DNA from: Lachnospiraceae bacterium
GTDB taxonomy: Bacteria; Bacillota; Clostridia; Lachnospirales; Lachnospiraceae
Assembly (NCBI GenBank): GCA_030537145.1
Contig: JAUNON010000003.1
Coordinates: 1-64,000, forward strand
Reading direction: 5' to 3'
Length of the DNA stretch: 64,000 bases
A program made the translations under genes and the position numbers. Positions 1 to 7,700 of this stretch are shown one piece after another; position 1 is the first letter of the stretch, and each line of letters begins with the position of its first letter. The notes under the pieces were generated by a model. That model did not search any database and had not been told where the DNA came from. It worked only from the letters and a program-made list of their open reading frames with translations.

Positions 1-145
1 CCTTCTCCCCTCAAGAATGAGGGGCAGGGGAGTTGAGATGCCGAAGGCATTTTTTTTAAACGAGTACGTGAGGGTGTCCGCTTTCCCGCCTGATTTCGGG
101 AACAGGAATATTCGGATTACATATGATAGAAAAAAGGAGATTTTT

Positions 146-478
146 ATGGAATTTGAGACAATCCCGGCCAGGGATCTGAACCGCTATGTGCGGGACAGAC
201 ATTCGGTTATCATAGATCTGCGTTCTCCGGAGGAATATCAGGAGGCGCATATCATGGGCGCTGTAAATATTCCTTTTGAGGAGCTGGAAAAAGGGCTTCC
301 TTATTCCAGAGCGCAGGAGCTTGTGCTGTATTGTGAGCGGGGATCCACCAGCATGGCGGCGGCCCGGGAATTGGCGGAAAAAAATTACCGGGTGAAAAGT
401 GTGGTAGGCGGTATCCACGCTTATCGGGGACCGTATCTGGTGGAAGGAAAGCGGCAGCCGGGCAGGGAATACTTCTGA
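146..478 (+). CDS. Rhodanese-like domain protein
   Basis: A single-domain rhodanese of 110 residues. The family moves sulfane sulfur, or acts as a persulfide carrier, through a cysteine in a short active-site loop. Here Cys63 sits in the loop CERGSTS, the fold's early VIIDLRSPEEY motif carries Asp24 and Arg26, and GAVNIP follows, so the fold looks intact and active. The start at 146 is chosen because AAGGAG lies at 134-139 with good spacing; the frame stays open upstream to 17 but without a ribosome binding site. No partner gene is adjacent: the next gene is 186 bases away after a repeat hairpin. The exact substrate cannot be read from sequence; thiosulfate sulfurtransferase is only the family default. 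Confidence 0.85.
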   Translation: MEFETIPARDLNRYVRDRHSVIIDLRSPEEYQEAHIMGAVNIPFEELEKGLPYSRAQELVLYCERGSTSMAAARELAEKNYRVKSVVGGIHAYRGPYLVEGKRQPGREYF

Positions 479-567
479 GACGGCGTGTCAATAAATGGCA
501 TTCCGCCGGAAATGAAGGCTTCAGCTTGACAGGCACTTTCGAAGGCATTAATATATTCTAATAGGAG

Positions 568-598
568 GCTGCCGCACAAATTATATTTTTGCGGCAGC
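568..598. repeat. Short copy of the GCTGCCGCA inverted-repeat family
   Basis: Arms GCTGCCGCA (568-576) and TGCGGCAGC (590-598) are a perfect 9-bp inverted repeat with an AT-rich 13-base loop. It lies in the gap after the rhodanese gene. The arms match the ends of the longer elements at 5549, 12875, 17404 and 49071. It could end transcription from the rhodanese gene, although the run of T lies inside the loop rather than after the stem. Confidence 0.7.
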
Positions 599-663
599 TT
601 CAGACAGAGCTGCTTTTGAAAAATTTCCAAGATTACGGAAGCAGAAGAAAGAGAGGAAACAGA

Positions 664-1218
664 ATGAAAATTTTAGTTGCTTCTGATATACATGGTTCCG
701 CTTATTACTGCCGGAAGCTGCTGGAAGCTTATGAAACAGAGCAGGCGGAGAGGCTGCTGCTGCTGGGAGATATCCTATACCACGGCCCCAGAAATGATCT
801 GCCTCTGGAATATGCTCCCAAGGAAGTGATTGCCATGCTTAACTCGCATAAGGATGAGATTTATGCGGTGCGGGGAAATTGCGAGGCAGAGGTGGATCAG
901 ATGGTGCTTCTGTTTCCGGTACTGGCAGATTACTGCCTGCTTCCCCTGAAGAAAAAAATGATCTATGCCACTCACGGGCATATCTATAATGAACAGAATC
1001 TGCCTCCGATGAAGGAAGGCGATATTCTTTTGCATGGCCATACCCATATATGGAAGGCAGAGCCGCGGGAGGGCTTTCTTTTGCTGAATCCCGGCTCGGT
1101 TTCTATCCCCAAGGGGGGAAATGTCCCTACTTATGCAGTTTTGGAAAATGGCTGGTTCCGGATAAAAGATTTTGACGGAAAGATTGTAAAGGAGCTGCTG
1201 CTGGAGGGGGAGGCATGA
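664..1218 (+). CDS. YfcE-type metallophosphodiesterase
   Basis: A calcineurin-like phosphoesterase of 184 residues, the usual length for YfcE. All metal-binding motifs are visible: Asp8 and His10 (SDIHG), Asp36 (GDILYHGP), Asn72 (GNCEAEVD), His104 and His106 (THGH), and His124, His126 and His128 (HGHTH). Family members hydrolyse phosphodiesters with two Mn-type metals in the cytosol; the natural substrate is not known from sequence. I place the start at 664, where GAGAGGAAAC precedes ATG and the protein begins MKILVASD like its family; an extension back to 589 would cover part of the repeat hairpin. Its stop overlaps the ATG of the next gene by four bases, so the two are probably cotranslated. 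A second paralogue is at 4432. Confidence 0.9.
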   Translation: MKILVASDIHGSAYYCRKLLEAYETEQAERLLLLGDILYHGPRNDLPLEYAPKEVIAMLNSHKDEIYAVRGNCEAEVDQMVLLFPVLADYCLLPLKKKMIYATHGHIYNEQNLPPMKEGDILLHGHTHIWKAEPREGFLLLNPGSVSIPKGGNVPTYAVLENGWFRIKDFDGKIVKELLLEGEA

Positions 1219-2366
1219 AGCTGGTTGAGCTGATCGCACCCTGTCATTTCGGCCTGGAAACCGTCCTGAAAAAGGAAATACTGGATCTGGGCTATGAAAT
1301 CAGTCAGGTGGAGGATGGAAAGGTAACCTTTCTGGGGGATATGGAAGCAATCTGCTGCGGGAATATTTTTCTTCGGACGGCAGAGCGGATCTTGCTGAAG
1401 GTGGGGAAGATCCATGCAGAATCCTTTGATGAATTGTTTGAAAAAACCAGGGCGCTGCCCTGGGAAAATTATATTCCCAGAGATGGGAAGTTTTGGGTGG
1501 CCAAAGCCACTTCGATTAAGAGCAAGCTGTTCAGCCCTTCCGATATCCAGTCAATTATGAAGAAGGCCATGGTGGAACGGCTGAAGTCTTATTACGGAAT
1601 CTCCTGGTTTGAGGAAACCGGTGCTTCCTATCCGGTGAGAGTTTTTTTAATGAAGGATGAAGTGACGATCGGAATTGATACCTCCGGAATATCTCTTCAC
1701 AAGCGGGGCTACCGGCTGCTGACCGCAAAAGCGCCGATTACGGAGACCCTGGCGGCGGCATTGATCCTGCTGACTCCCTGGAAGAAAGAACGGATTTTGG
1801 TGGATCCTTTCTGCGGCAGCGGTACTTTTCCGATTGAGGCGGCCATGATGGCGGCAAATATAGCTCCGGGTATGAACCGGTCCTTTCTGGCAGAGAGCTG
1901 GACGAACCTGATTCCAAGGAAGTGCTGGTACGATGCCGTGGATGAGGCCAATGATCTGGTGGAGGATCAGATCGAGACGGATATCCAGGGATATGATATA
2001 GACGGAGAGATCGTAAAGGCTGCCCGGGAGAATGCCCGGAAGGCCGGAGTAGATCATTTGATCCATTTTCAGCGCCGCCCGGTCTCCGAACTGAATCATC
2101 CGAAGAAGTATGGTTTTGTGATTACCAATCCGCCCTATGGAGAGCGGATCGAAGAAAAAAGTGCGCTTCCGGCCCTGTATCAGGAAATCGGGGAGGCGTT
2201 TGGGAGGCTGGATTGCTGGTCGGAATATGTGATTACCTCCTATGACCAGGCGGAGCGCTATATCGGCAGAAAGGCGGATAAGAACCGGAAGATTTACAAC
2301 GGAATGCTGAAAACCTATTATTATCAGTTTCTGGGCCCAAAGCCGCCCGGAAGAAAGGGACAGTAA
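1215..2366 (+). CDS. rlmL: THUMP-domain 23S rRNA guanine-N2 methyltransferase
   Basis: A class I RNA methyltransferase of 383 residues. The first 160 or so residues form a THUMP RNA-binding region; the rest is the UPF0020 Rossmann-fold methyltransferase. The SAM-binding motif DPFCGSGTF begins near residue 197, and the catalytic NPPYGERI for amino-group methylation near residue 305. E. coli RlmL has an extra RlmK half that is missing here; the length matches B. subtilis YpsC, so m2G2445 of 23S rRNA is the probable target by family. The start overlaps the stop of the phosphodiesterase (ATGA), which suggests coupling. The symbol is by family, as the modified base is not proven. Confidence 0.88.
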   Translation: MKLVELIAPCHFGLETVLKKEILDLGYEISQVEDGKVTFLGDMEAICCGNIFLRTAERILLKVGKIHAESFDELFEKTRALPWENYIPRDGKFWVAKATSIKSKLFSPSDIQSIMKKAMVERLKSYYGISWFEETGASYPVRVFLMKDEVTIGIDTSGISLHKRGYRLLTAKAPITETLAAALILLTPWKKERILVDPFCGSGTFPIEAAMMAANIAPGMNRSFLAESWTNLIPRKCWYDAVDEANDLVEDQIETDIQGYDIDGEIVKAARENARKAGVDHLIHFQRRPVSELNHPKKYGFVITNPPYGERIEEKSALPALYQEIGEAFGRLDCWSEYVITSYDQAERYIGRKADKNRKIYNGMLKTYYYQFLGPKPPGRKGQ

Positions 2367-2375
2367 GTTTTCAAA

Positions 2376-3773
2376 ATGAAGGGTACATACAGAGGAAGGG
2401 TGGTGCGTCTGGCAGCAGGGCTTCTGATGATTCTGCTGCTGGCCGGAGAGGCCTGGGCGGGAGTGCCTGCGGCTTCCAAGGAGGAGCAGCCAAACCCATT
2501 CGGAATGCTGGAGGCATTGGAGGAGCAGATGGCTGCTGAGGGTGAGCCCACAGTACAGATCATAGACGGAGCTGCTATAATGGGGCTGGATGAAGTGCTT
2601 CCGGCGGCATATGATGCAAGAGATGAAGGAAAACGGCCCGTCGTTAAGAGCCAGGGCGGTCTGGGAACCTGCTGGGCGATCACGGCCACCTCCGCACTGG
2701 AGGCGGCGCTTTTGCCCGGAGAGCATATGGTATTCTCCGCAGATCATATGAGCCTGAGGAACGGATTTCATATTACGCAGAATGAGGGCGGAGATTATAA
2801 TATGGTGATGGCCTATCTAAGCGGATGGTACGGTCCGGTAATGGAAGCGGAAGATCCTTACGGGGACGGAGTCTCCCCGGAGGGACTGGAGGCCCGGGTG
2901 CATGTGCAGGAAATGCAGCTTTTGGAGGGGATGGACCGGGAACAGATCAAAAATATGATCTACCGGTACGGTCCGGTACAGACTTCTTTATACATGGACC
3001 GCAGAACCACTTCGGCCGCTTTGCCCTATTACAATGAAGAGAAGTCTGCTTACAATTATACAAAGGAAGAGTCCTGTACCCATGATGTGCTGATCCTTGG
3101 CTGGGATGATGCTTTTGAAAAAGAGAATTTTGCATCGCAGCCCCGGGAGGACGGGGCCTGGATCTGTCAGAATACCTGGGGAGAGAAATTTGGGGAGGAC
3201 GGCATTTTTTATGTGTCCTATGAGGATGCCAACATTGCCCGGGGAGGCGTAGCTTATACGAAGGTGGTGCCTGCGGATTATTACGACAGAATTTATCAGA
3301 CGGACGTGTGCGGCTGGCAGGGACAGCAGGGTTATGAGCAGGAAAGCTGTTTTTTTGCCAATGTGTACACGGCCCAGGAGGACGAAAATCTGGAGGCGGT
3401 GGGATTTTACACTACGGATAAGCATTCCTCCTATGAGATATTTATTGTAGAGCAGTTTGCGGATACCGGTTCCTTTGCAAAGCGCCGGCTGCTGACTGGC
3501 GGCTTTATTGAAAACAGCGGGTATTATACCGTGCCGCTGACTTTGCCGGTGGAATTGGAGGCCGGACAGCGGTTTGCGGTGGTGGTGAAAATCACCACTG
3601 AAAATGCGGGGAAACCGGTGGCGGTGGAGCTGCATAAGGATGATTATACGGACACGGTGACGCTGGAAGGCAAAGAAGGCTATCTGAGCCTTTACGGGGA
3701 TGCCTGGGAATATACGGAGGAAAAATTCGGGACAAATGTTTGCCTGAAGGCTTATACACGGAAGCGGGGCTGA
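2376..3773 (+). CDS. Secreted papain-like (C1 family) cysteine peptidase with lectin-like C-terminus
   Basis: A 465-residue exported protein. A signal peptide is clear (hydrophobic stretch near residues 10-26, cleavage likely after AWA). The catalytic domain has the papain set: Gln93, Cys99 in GTCWA, His236 in CTHDVLILGW and Asn266 in QNTWG. The last 150 or so residues are beta-rich (YTAQEDENLEAVGFYT onward) and resemble the lectin-like domain often attached to C1 peptidases of gut Clostridia. It therefore probably cleaves peptides outside the cell or at the surface. The ribosome binding site is weak: GAAAGGGA lies about 17 bases before the ATG, so expression may depend on the gene upstream, only nine bases away. 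Substrate unknown. Confidence 0.85.
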   Translation: MKGTYRGRVVRLAAGLLMILLLAGEAWAGVPAASKEEQPNPFGMLEALEEQMAAEGEPTVQIIDGAAIMGLDEVLPAAYDARDEGKRPVVKSQGGLGTCWAITATSALEAALLPGEHMVFSADHMSLRNGFHITQNEGGDYNMVMAYLSGWYGPVMEAEDPYGDGVSPEGLEARVHVQEMQLLEGMDREQIKNMIYRYGPVQTSLYMDRRTTSAALPYYNEEKSAYNYTKEESCTHDVLILGWDDAFEKENFASQPREDGAWICQNTWGEKFGEDGIFYVSYEDANIARGGVAYTKVVPADYYDRIYQTDVCGWQGQQGYEQESCFFANVYTAQEDENLEAVGFYTTDKHSSYEIFIVEQFADTGSFAKRRLLTGGFIENSGYYTVPLTLPVELEAGQRFAVVVKITTENAGKPVAVELHKDDYTDTVTLEGKEGYLSLYGDAWEYTEEKFGTNVCLKAYTRKRG

Positions 3774-3832
3774 AGGTACGGCAAAGCGTGAGCCTTTGCA
3801 TCCGAGGGGAAAAGAATAACAGGAGAGAAAAA

Positions 3833-4435
3833 ATGCAGAGGAGAATCATATTTGCTACGGGAAATGAAGGAAAAATGAAGGAGATCCGGATGATATTAGC
3901 GGATATGGGGCTGCCCATTTTATCGATGAAGGAGGCAGGGGTGGAAGCCCGGATCGAGGAGAATGGGACTTCTTTTGAGGAAAATGCTATCATAAAGGCA
4001 AAAGCCGTGATGGAGCTGACCGGAGCGGTCGCGATGGCGGACGATTCCGGATTGGAGATAGACTATTTAAACGGAGAGCCGGGGATTTATTCGGCCCGTT
4101 ATATGGGAGAGGATACTCCCTATGAAATCAAAAATGCGAAATTACTGCAGCGTTTGGAGGGGGTGCCGGACGAAAAACGCACGGCCCGTTTTGTATGTGC
4201 GATTGCCTGCGCTTTTCCGGACGGACGGGTGCTGACTTGCCGGGAAACTGTGGAGGGCAGGATCGGATATGAAAGCCGGGGAAACAATGGATTTGGATAT
4301 GATCCCGTTTTTTATTTGCCGGAGTACGGCTGCACATCTGCGGAGCTTACGCCGGAACAGAAAAATGAGATCAGCCACAGGGGAAAGGCTCTGAGAAAAA
4401 TGAGAAAAATGCTGGAGGAGACGAAAGAAAGATGA
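3833..4435 (+). CDS. rdgB: XTP/dITP diphosphatase (RdgB/HAM1)
   Basis: House-cleaning nucleotide pyrophosphatase of 200 residues that hydrolyses dITP, XTP and ITP to the monophosphates and so keeps deaminated purines out of DNA and RNA. The amino end carries the TGNEGK motif (residues 9-14), the middle has MADDSGLEIDYLNGEPGIYSAR-type substrate and metal residues, and SHRGKALRKM lies near the end, all family hallmarks. The start at 3833 has AGGAG upstream (3821-3825); the longer frame from 3740 would overlap the peptidase gene by 34 bases and has no binding site. The last bases overlap the next phosphodiesterase (ATGA), the same pairing as ysnA-ysnB in Bacillus. Confidence 0.95.
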   Translation: MQRRIIFATGNEGKMKEIRMILADMGLPILSMKEAGVEARIEENGTSFEENAIIKAKAVMELTGAVAMADDSGLEIDYLNGEPGIYSARYMGEDTPYEIKNAKLLQRLEGVPDEKRTARFVCAIACAFPDGRVLTCRETVEGRIGYESRGNNGFGYDPVFYLPEYGCTSAELTPEQKNEISHRGKALRKMRKMLEETKER

Positions 4436-4914
4436 AAGTATTGATTATGAGTGATTCTCACAATCATGATACCAATGTGAGAGAGGCGATTGAAAAGGAA
4501 GCTCCTCTGGATGGGCTGATACATCTGGGAGATTCTCAGGGCAGTGAAGAATATATCCGCCAACTGGCCGGATGTCCCGTCTACATGGTGGCCGGAAATT
4601 GTGATTATTTTTCCAGCCTTCCTGCGGTGCAGTATATTCAACTGGGAAAATATAAAATCATGCTGACCCATGGGCATCATCATTACGTATCGGTGGGACC
4701 AAAGGATCTGCTGGAGGAGGCAAAGGCAAACGGCTGTAATATTGTAATGTATGGCCATACGCACCGCCCGCTGATGGACGGATCAGACGGGGAGGTACTG
4801 GTGCTGAATCCCGGAAGTATTTCTTTTCCAAGGCAGGAAGGGAAAAAGCCCAGCTATATGGTGATGGAGACAGACGAGCGGAGTGAGGCGCATTTCAGAC
4901 TCAATTATCTGTAG
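4432..4914 (+). CDS. Metallophosphodiesterase, MJ0936/YsnB type
   Basis: A 160-residue phosphoesterase with the compact MJ0936-like architecture. Metal ligands are visible as Asp8 and His10 (SDSHNH), Asp34 (LGDSQG), Asn56 (GNCDYF), His80 and His82 (THGHHH) and His109/His111 (YGHTHRP). The fold and motifs predict phosphodiesterase activity with Mn or Ni; the physiological substrate is unknown. It is translationally coupled to rdgB (four-base overlap), an arrangement conserved with ysnA-ysnB. It differs in sequence from the paralogue at 664, so the two are not a recent duplication. It is the last gene before the tRNA cluster, whose promoter begins 18 bases after its stop. Confidence 0.9.
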   Translation: MKVLIMSDSHNHDTNVREAIEKEAPLDGLIHLGDSQGSEEYIRQLAGCPVYMVAGNCDYFSSLPAVQYIQLGKYKIMLTHGHHHYVSVGPKDLLEEAKANGCNIVMYGHTHRPLMDGSDGEVLVLNPGSISFPRQEGKKPSYMVMETDERSEAHFRLNYL

Positions 4915-4931
4915 AAAAAATAAAAAAAGTG

Positions 4932-4960
4932 TTGACAATTTGGATGACCTATAATATAAT
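4932..4960 (+). promoter_or_regulatory. Consensus sigma-A promoter of the tRNA array
   Basis: TTGACA at 4932-4937 and TATAAT at 4955-4960 are both perfect, separated by exactly 17 bases. An overlapping TATAAT at 4950 has too short a spacer. Transcription would start near 4967, about 34 bases before tRNA-Pro. It is the only promoter I see before the seven + strand tRNAs. Confidence 0.92.
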
Positions 4961-5000
4961 CTATCTTGCGTCTGAGAGAGATGAAAAACACCGAGGTCAA

Positions 5001-5075
5001 CGGGGTGTGGCTCAGCTTGGCTAGAGCGCCTGGTTTGGGACCAGGAGGTCGCAGGTTCGAATCCTGTCACCCCGA
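5001..5075 (+). tRNA. tRNA-Pro (anticodon TGG)
   Basis: A full cloverleaf can be drawn. The acceptor stem pairs CGGGGTG (5001-5007) with CACCCCG (5068-5074). The anticodon stem CCTGG/CCAGG encloses loop TTTGGGA with TGG at 5036-5038. The T arm has GGTTCGAATC. CCA is not encoded. It is the first tRNA after the strong promoter. Confidence 0.96.
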
Positions 5076-5093
5076 TTTCGCAAAACTTTATAT

Positions 5094-5164
5094 GCGGGTG
5101 TAGTTCAATGGTAGAACACTAGCCTTCCAAGCTAGATACGTGGGTTCGATTCCCATCACCCGCT
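5094..5164 (+). tRNA. tRNA-Gly (anticodon TCC)
   Basis: The acceptor stem GCGGGTG pairs with CACCCGC at 5157-5163. The anticodon stem CTAGC/GCTAG encloses loop CTTCCAA with anticodon TCC, and the T loop is TTCGATT. It lies 18 bases after tRNA-Pro, with no terminator between. Confidence 0.96.
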
Positions 5165-5168
5165 TTTT

Positions 5169-5242
<74 letters not shown>

Positions 5243-5292
5243 TTATCTTTCCGAATGTGGGGAAGAGAAAAAGATAGGTTTAAAACCATTAT

Positions 5293-5368
5293 GGTGGGTA
5301 TAGCGTAGCTGGTCCAACGCGCCAGATTGTGGCTCTGGAGAGCAAGGGTTCGAATCCCTTTATCCACC
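5293..5368 (+). tRNA. tRNA-His (anticodon GTG)
   Basis: The acceptor stem GTGGGTA (5294-5300) pairs with TATCCAC (5361-5367). The extra G at 5293, opposite C5368, is the encoded G-1 that marks tRNA-His. The anticodon stem CCAGA/TCTGG carries loop TTGTGGC with GTG. Confidence 0.95.
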
Positions 5369-5377
5369 CTAGATTAA

Positions 5378-5449
5378 TGGGCTATCGCCAAGCGGTAAGG
5401 CACAGGACTTTGACTCCTGCAGTCGCCGGTTCGAATCCGGCTAGCCCAG
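5378..5449 (+). tRNA. tRNA-Gln (anticodon TTG)
   Basis: The acceptor stem TGGGCTA pairs with TAGCCCA (5442-5448). The anticodon stem CAGGA/TCCTG encloses CTTTGAC with TTG. The T loop TTCGAAT is standard. The U1-A72 acceptor end is typical of tRNA-Gln. Confidence 0.96.
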
Positions 5450-5469
5450 CTTGGCGATTTGCCGTATAT

Positions 5470-5542
5470 GGGGTATTAGCTCAGTCGGTAGAGCACTTGA
5501 CTTTTAATCAAGTTGTCCGGGGTTCGAATCCCCGATGCCTCA
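5470..5542 (+). tRNA. tRNA-Lys (anticodon TTT)
   Basis: The anticodon stem CTTGA/TCAAG encloses CTTTTAA with TTT, and the T arm CGGGG/CCCCG is perfect. The acceptor stem GGGGTAT pairs with ATGCCTC (5535-5541) but uses two G-U wobbles (positions 2-71 and 5-68), a weaker stem than its neighbours. Confidence 0.95.
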
Positions 5543-5548
5543 TAGGGA

Positions 5549-5650
5549 GGCTGTCGTAAAATCAAATGCGGAGGCGTCTGTGTCCGGGTACATGTTTCAG
5601 TGGTACAAGCATCGGATACAGGGCTTTGCAGATAAAATTTTGCGGCAGTC
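5549..5650. repeat. Dispersed inverted-repeat element inside the tRNA array
   Basis: The outer ends GGCTGTCGTAAAATCAAATGC (from 5549) and AAAATTTTGCGGCAG (to 5648) are imperfect inverted repeats of the GGCTGCCGCAAAATC family. Inside, CTGTGTCCG and CGGATACAG form a second inverted repeat, and the stretch CAGTGGTACAAGCA resembles CAGTGATACAAACA in the 17404 copy. So this looks like a shortened relative of that element. It separates tRNA-Lys from tRNA-Leu; the remaining bases up to 5744 hold nothing I recognise. Confidence 0.7.
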
Positions 5651-5744
5651 TATTTTTGGTTTTGGCAGGAAGGATCCTGCTGCTTTAAAACACGAAGGTG
5701 AGAAGCTTCCCTGGGAGCGAATAGTATGCAAAATCAGGGGACAG

Positions 5745-5826
5745 GCGGATATGACGGAATTGGCAGACGTGCAGGATTTAGGTTCCTGTGTCGCAAGGCG
5801 TATGGGTTCGAGTCCCACTATCCGCA
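5745..5826 (+). tRNA. tRNA-Leu (anticodon TAG)
   Basis: A class II tRNA with a long variable arm (GTCGCAAGGC). The acceptor stem GCGGATA pairs with TATCCGC (5819-5825). The anticodon stem CAGGA/TCCTG encloses TTTAGGT with TAG. It sits 202 bases after tRNA-Lys, separated by the repeat element, so it may be transcribed less or separately. Confidence 0.95.
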
Positions 5827-5856
5827 TCAGAAGGCGCTGATGCTGCTGCAGAGGAG

Positions 5857-5907
5857 GGCTGGTGCAAAATCAATTTGTGAAGTGTTGCATTTGATTTTTC
5901 ACCGGCC
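5857..5907. terminator. Repeat-family hairpin between convergent tRNA genes
   Basis: The arms GGCTGGTGCAAAATCAA (5857-5873) and TTGATTTTTCACCGGCC (5891-5907) pair over 17 positions with two mismatches. GTTTTTG follows on the + strand. The element lies between tRNA-Leu (+) and tRNA-Ala (-), the place for a bidirectional terminator. It belongs to the same family as the elements at 12875, 17404, 24456 and 49071. Confidence 0.65.
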
Positions 5908-5927
5908 GTTTTTGTGCAATAAAAAAA

Positions 5928-6000
5928 TGGAGCATACGGGACTTGAACCCGTGACCTCCACACTGCCAGTGTGGCGCGCTCCCAACTGCGCTAATGCCCC
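5928..6000 (-). tRNA. tRNA-Ala (anticodon GGC)
   Basis: Read on the minus strand, the acceptor stem GGGGCAT pairs with ATGCTCC and keeps the G3-U70 identity pair of alanine tRNAs. The anticodon stem CCACA/TGTGG encloses CTGGCAG with GGC. It is the only RNA gene on the minus strand and converges on the tRNA array. Confidence 0.95.
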
Positions 6001-6039
6001 TCTTGGATGTTTGGTGTTCCGGCTTACGCCAACGTGGCT

Positions 6040-6068
6040 ATTATAGCATAGAATTTCTTGTGAGGGAA
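6040..6068 (-). promoter_or_regulatory. Probable promoter of tRNA-Ala
   Basis: On the minus strand TATAAT is perfect at 6045-6040. A poor -35, TTCCCT, lies 17 bases upstream at 6068-6063. Transcription would begin about 30 bases before the tRNA. It is divergent from the promoter at 6087. Confidence 0.5.
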
Positions 6069-6086
6069 GAACTATTTTAGAATTTA

Positions 6087-6115
6087 TTGTATATTTTTTT
6101 CGATTATATTATAAT
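6087..6115 (+). promoter_or_regulatory. Sigma-A promoter of the NlpC/P60 wall protein
   Basis: TTGTAT (6087-6092) and a perfect TATAAT (6110-6115) have a 17-base spacer. A start near 6122 leaves only about 29 bases before the ATG at 6151. Confidence 0.75.
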
Positions 6116-6150
6116 GAAGCGGAAATGATGGAAGGAGTGTGGGGAAGAGG

Positions 6151-7560
6151 ATGAGAAGGAGCAGAAAAAAGCGGATGCCGGGCGGATTTTTGTGGATTGC
6201 TTTATGGATGCTGATGCTTTGCCTGCCTGTGACGGCAGAGGCGGCAGGGACCGCCGCAAGTGTGGAAGAGAAGGCGGAGAACCTGACGGAAAAGGAAAGC
6301 CGTGGATGGCATAATACCAGGAACGGCAGATATTATTACATACTTTCCAATGGAAAGCGGGCGGTTGGCTGGAGAACGATTAAGAAGAAGGTTTATTATT
6401 TTGATTCCCAGGGATACCGGACGACGAGCTGGAAAAAGATCTCAGGAAAATTCTATTATTTTAATAAATCGGGTGTACGGCAGACCGAATGGGTCTCTTA
6501 TGGAAAGTACCGATACTATTGTGATCCGGAGGATAATGGAGCGCGTGTGACCGGGTGGAGGAAGATCGGGAAATACACGTATTATTTTAATGGCAAGGGC
6601 CGGATGGTTACCGGATGGCTGAAGCAAAACGGCAATTATTATTACCTGAATAAAAGCGGCCGCCGCCTGACCGGATGGCAGACGATCAGCGGAAAACGGT
6701 ATTATTTTAGCAAGACCACCGGAATCCGGGCGAAGGGCTGGAAGAAGATCTCGGGCTACTATTACTATTTTAATAAAAACGGGATTTTGCTGAAGGATTC
6801 TTACACTCCGGACGGTTATTACGTGGATGCGGAAGGAAAACGGCTGAAAAAATCCACCCTGAAGGAATTCCTTCAGATTGCCCTGCAGCCGGTGGGCTCT
6901 ACCATGTATGTCTGGGGAGGCGGATGGGGGACGGACGGCGCTAATATCGATGCCCGGACCATCGGAGTCAGTGCGCAGTGGAGACGTTTTTTTAACAGCC
7001 AGACTTCCTCCTATGATTACCGCACCACCAGATACCAGTCCAGAAACGGCCTGGATTGTTCCGGGTTTGTGGGCTGGGCGATTTATAATGCTTTCAATAC
7101 AAAGAGCGGAAACAGCGGGTATGTGTATCTGGCGCAGCAGATGACCCGGATATTTTCCTCCAAGGGCTGGGGAACCTACACGGCAGCCGGGGCAGTGAAA
7201 AACTACCGGGCGGGAGATATTATGAGTACCAGCGACGGACATGTATACATTGTGCTGGGATCCTGCTCGGATGGAAGCGTGGTGCTGATTCATTCCAGTC
7301 CCAGCGGAGTGCAGATTAACGGAACGTATACGCCCTCCGGCAAGCAGAACAGCTATGCGGTGCAGCTTGCCACGAAGTATATGAAGAAATATTATCCCAA
7401 ATGGTATAAAAAGTTTCCCAACTGCAGCCGCGGGACCAGCTATCTGATACGTTACAGCCGGATGCGCTGGAAGCTGAAGGGAAACTGCATGATGTCTGAC
7501 CCGGATCGGTATGCAGATAAAAATGCAAAACAGATTTTGGCGGATTTGTTCGGAGAGTAG
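6151..7560 (+). CDS. Secreted cell-wall-binding-repeat protein with NlpC/P60 peptidase domain
   Basis: A 469-residue exported protein in three parts: a signal peptide (basic MRRSRKKR, then a long hydrophobic run ending near VTAEAAG); about eight aromatic repeats of some 20 residues, pattern GW.....YYF...G (residues 50-235), of the cell-wall/choline-binding type; and a C-terminal NlpC/P60-like domain with Cys303 in LDCSGFVGW and His364 in SDGHVYIVLG. It probably binds the envelope and cuts peptidoglycan stem peptides, or a related amide. The start is uncertain: GTG 6139 lies one base after GAAGGAG and is too close, ATG 6151 is 13 bases from it, and ATG 6175 is also in frame. The next gene has the same repeats with another enzyme domain. 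Confidence 0.85.
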   Translation: MRRSRKKRMPGGFLWIALWMLMLCLPVTAEAAGTAASVEEKAENLTEKESRGWHNTRNGRYYYILSNGKRAVGWRTIKKKVYYFDSQGYRTTSWKKISGKFYYFNKSGVRQTEWVSYGKYRYYCDPEDNGARVTGWRKIGKYTYYFNGKGRMVTGWLKQNGNYYYLNKSGRRLTGWQTISGKRYYFSKTTGIRAKGWKKISGYYYYFNKNGILLKDSYTPDGYYVDAEGKRLKKSTLKEFLQIALQPVGSTMYVWGGGWGTDGANIDARTIGVSAQWRRFFNSQTSSYDYRTTRYQSRNGLDCSGFVGWAIYNAFNTKSGNSGYVYLAQQMTRIFSSKGWGTYTAAGAVKNYRAGDIMSTSDGHVYIVLGSCSDGSVVLIHSSPSGVQINGTYTPSGKQNSYAVQLATKYMKKYYPKWYKKFPNCSRGTSYLIRYSRMRWKLKGNCMMSDPDRYADKNAKQILADLFGE

Positions 7561-7615
7561 CCGGGACATCCGGGGACAGGCTTGCGGAATGAATTGCACG
7601 GATTGCAGGAAAAAA

Positions 7616-7644
7616 TTGACATTTCCTTTCGAATGCGTTATAGT
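7616..7644 (+). promoter_or_regulatory. Sigma-A promoter of the SGNH wall protein
   Basis: TTGACA (7616-7621) is perfect and TATAGT (7639-7644) differs by one base, with a 17-base spacer. The short leader contains the direct repeat TTACGAAAA twice (about 7650 and 7671), a possible operator. The gene therefore has its own promoter and is not simply read through from 6151. Confidence 0.85.
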
Positions 7645-7700
7645 AAAGTTACGAAAAAATTACAAAGTAATTACGAAAACGTTGATGTAAAGGAGACACC

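Noticed and set aside
7..24. CCCCTC/GAGGGG mini-hairpin at the left edge
   Set aside because: Six base pairs with no T-run; the upstream sequence is missing, so its role cannot be judged.
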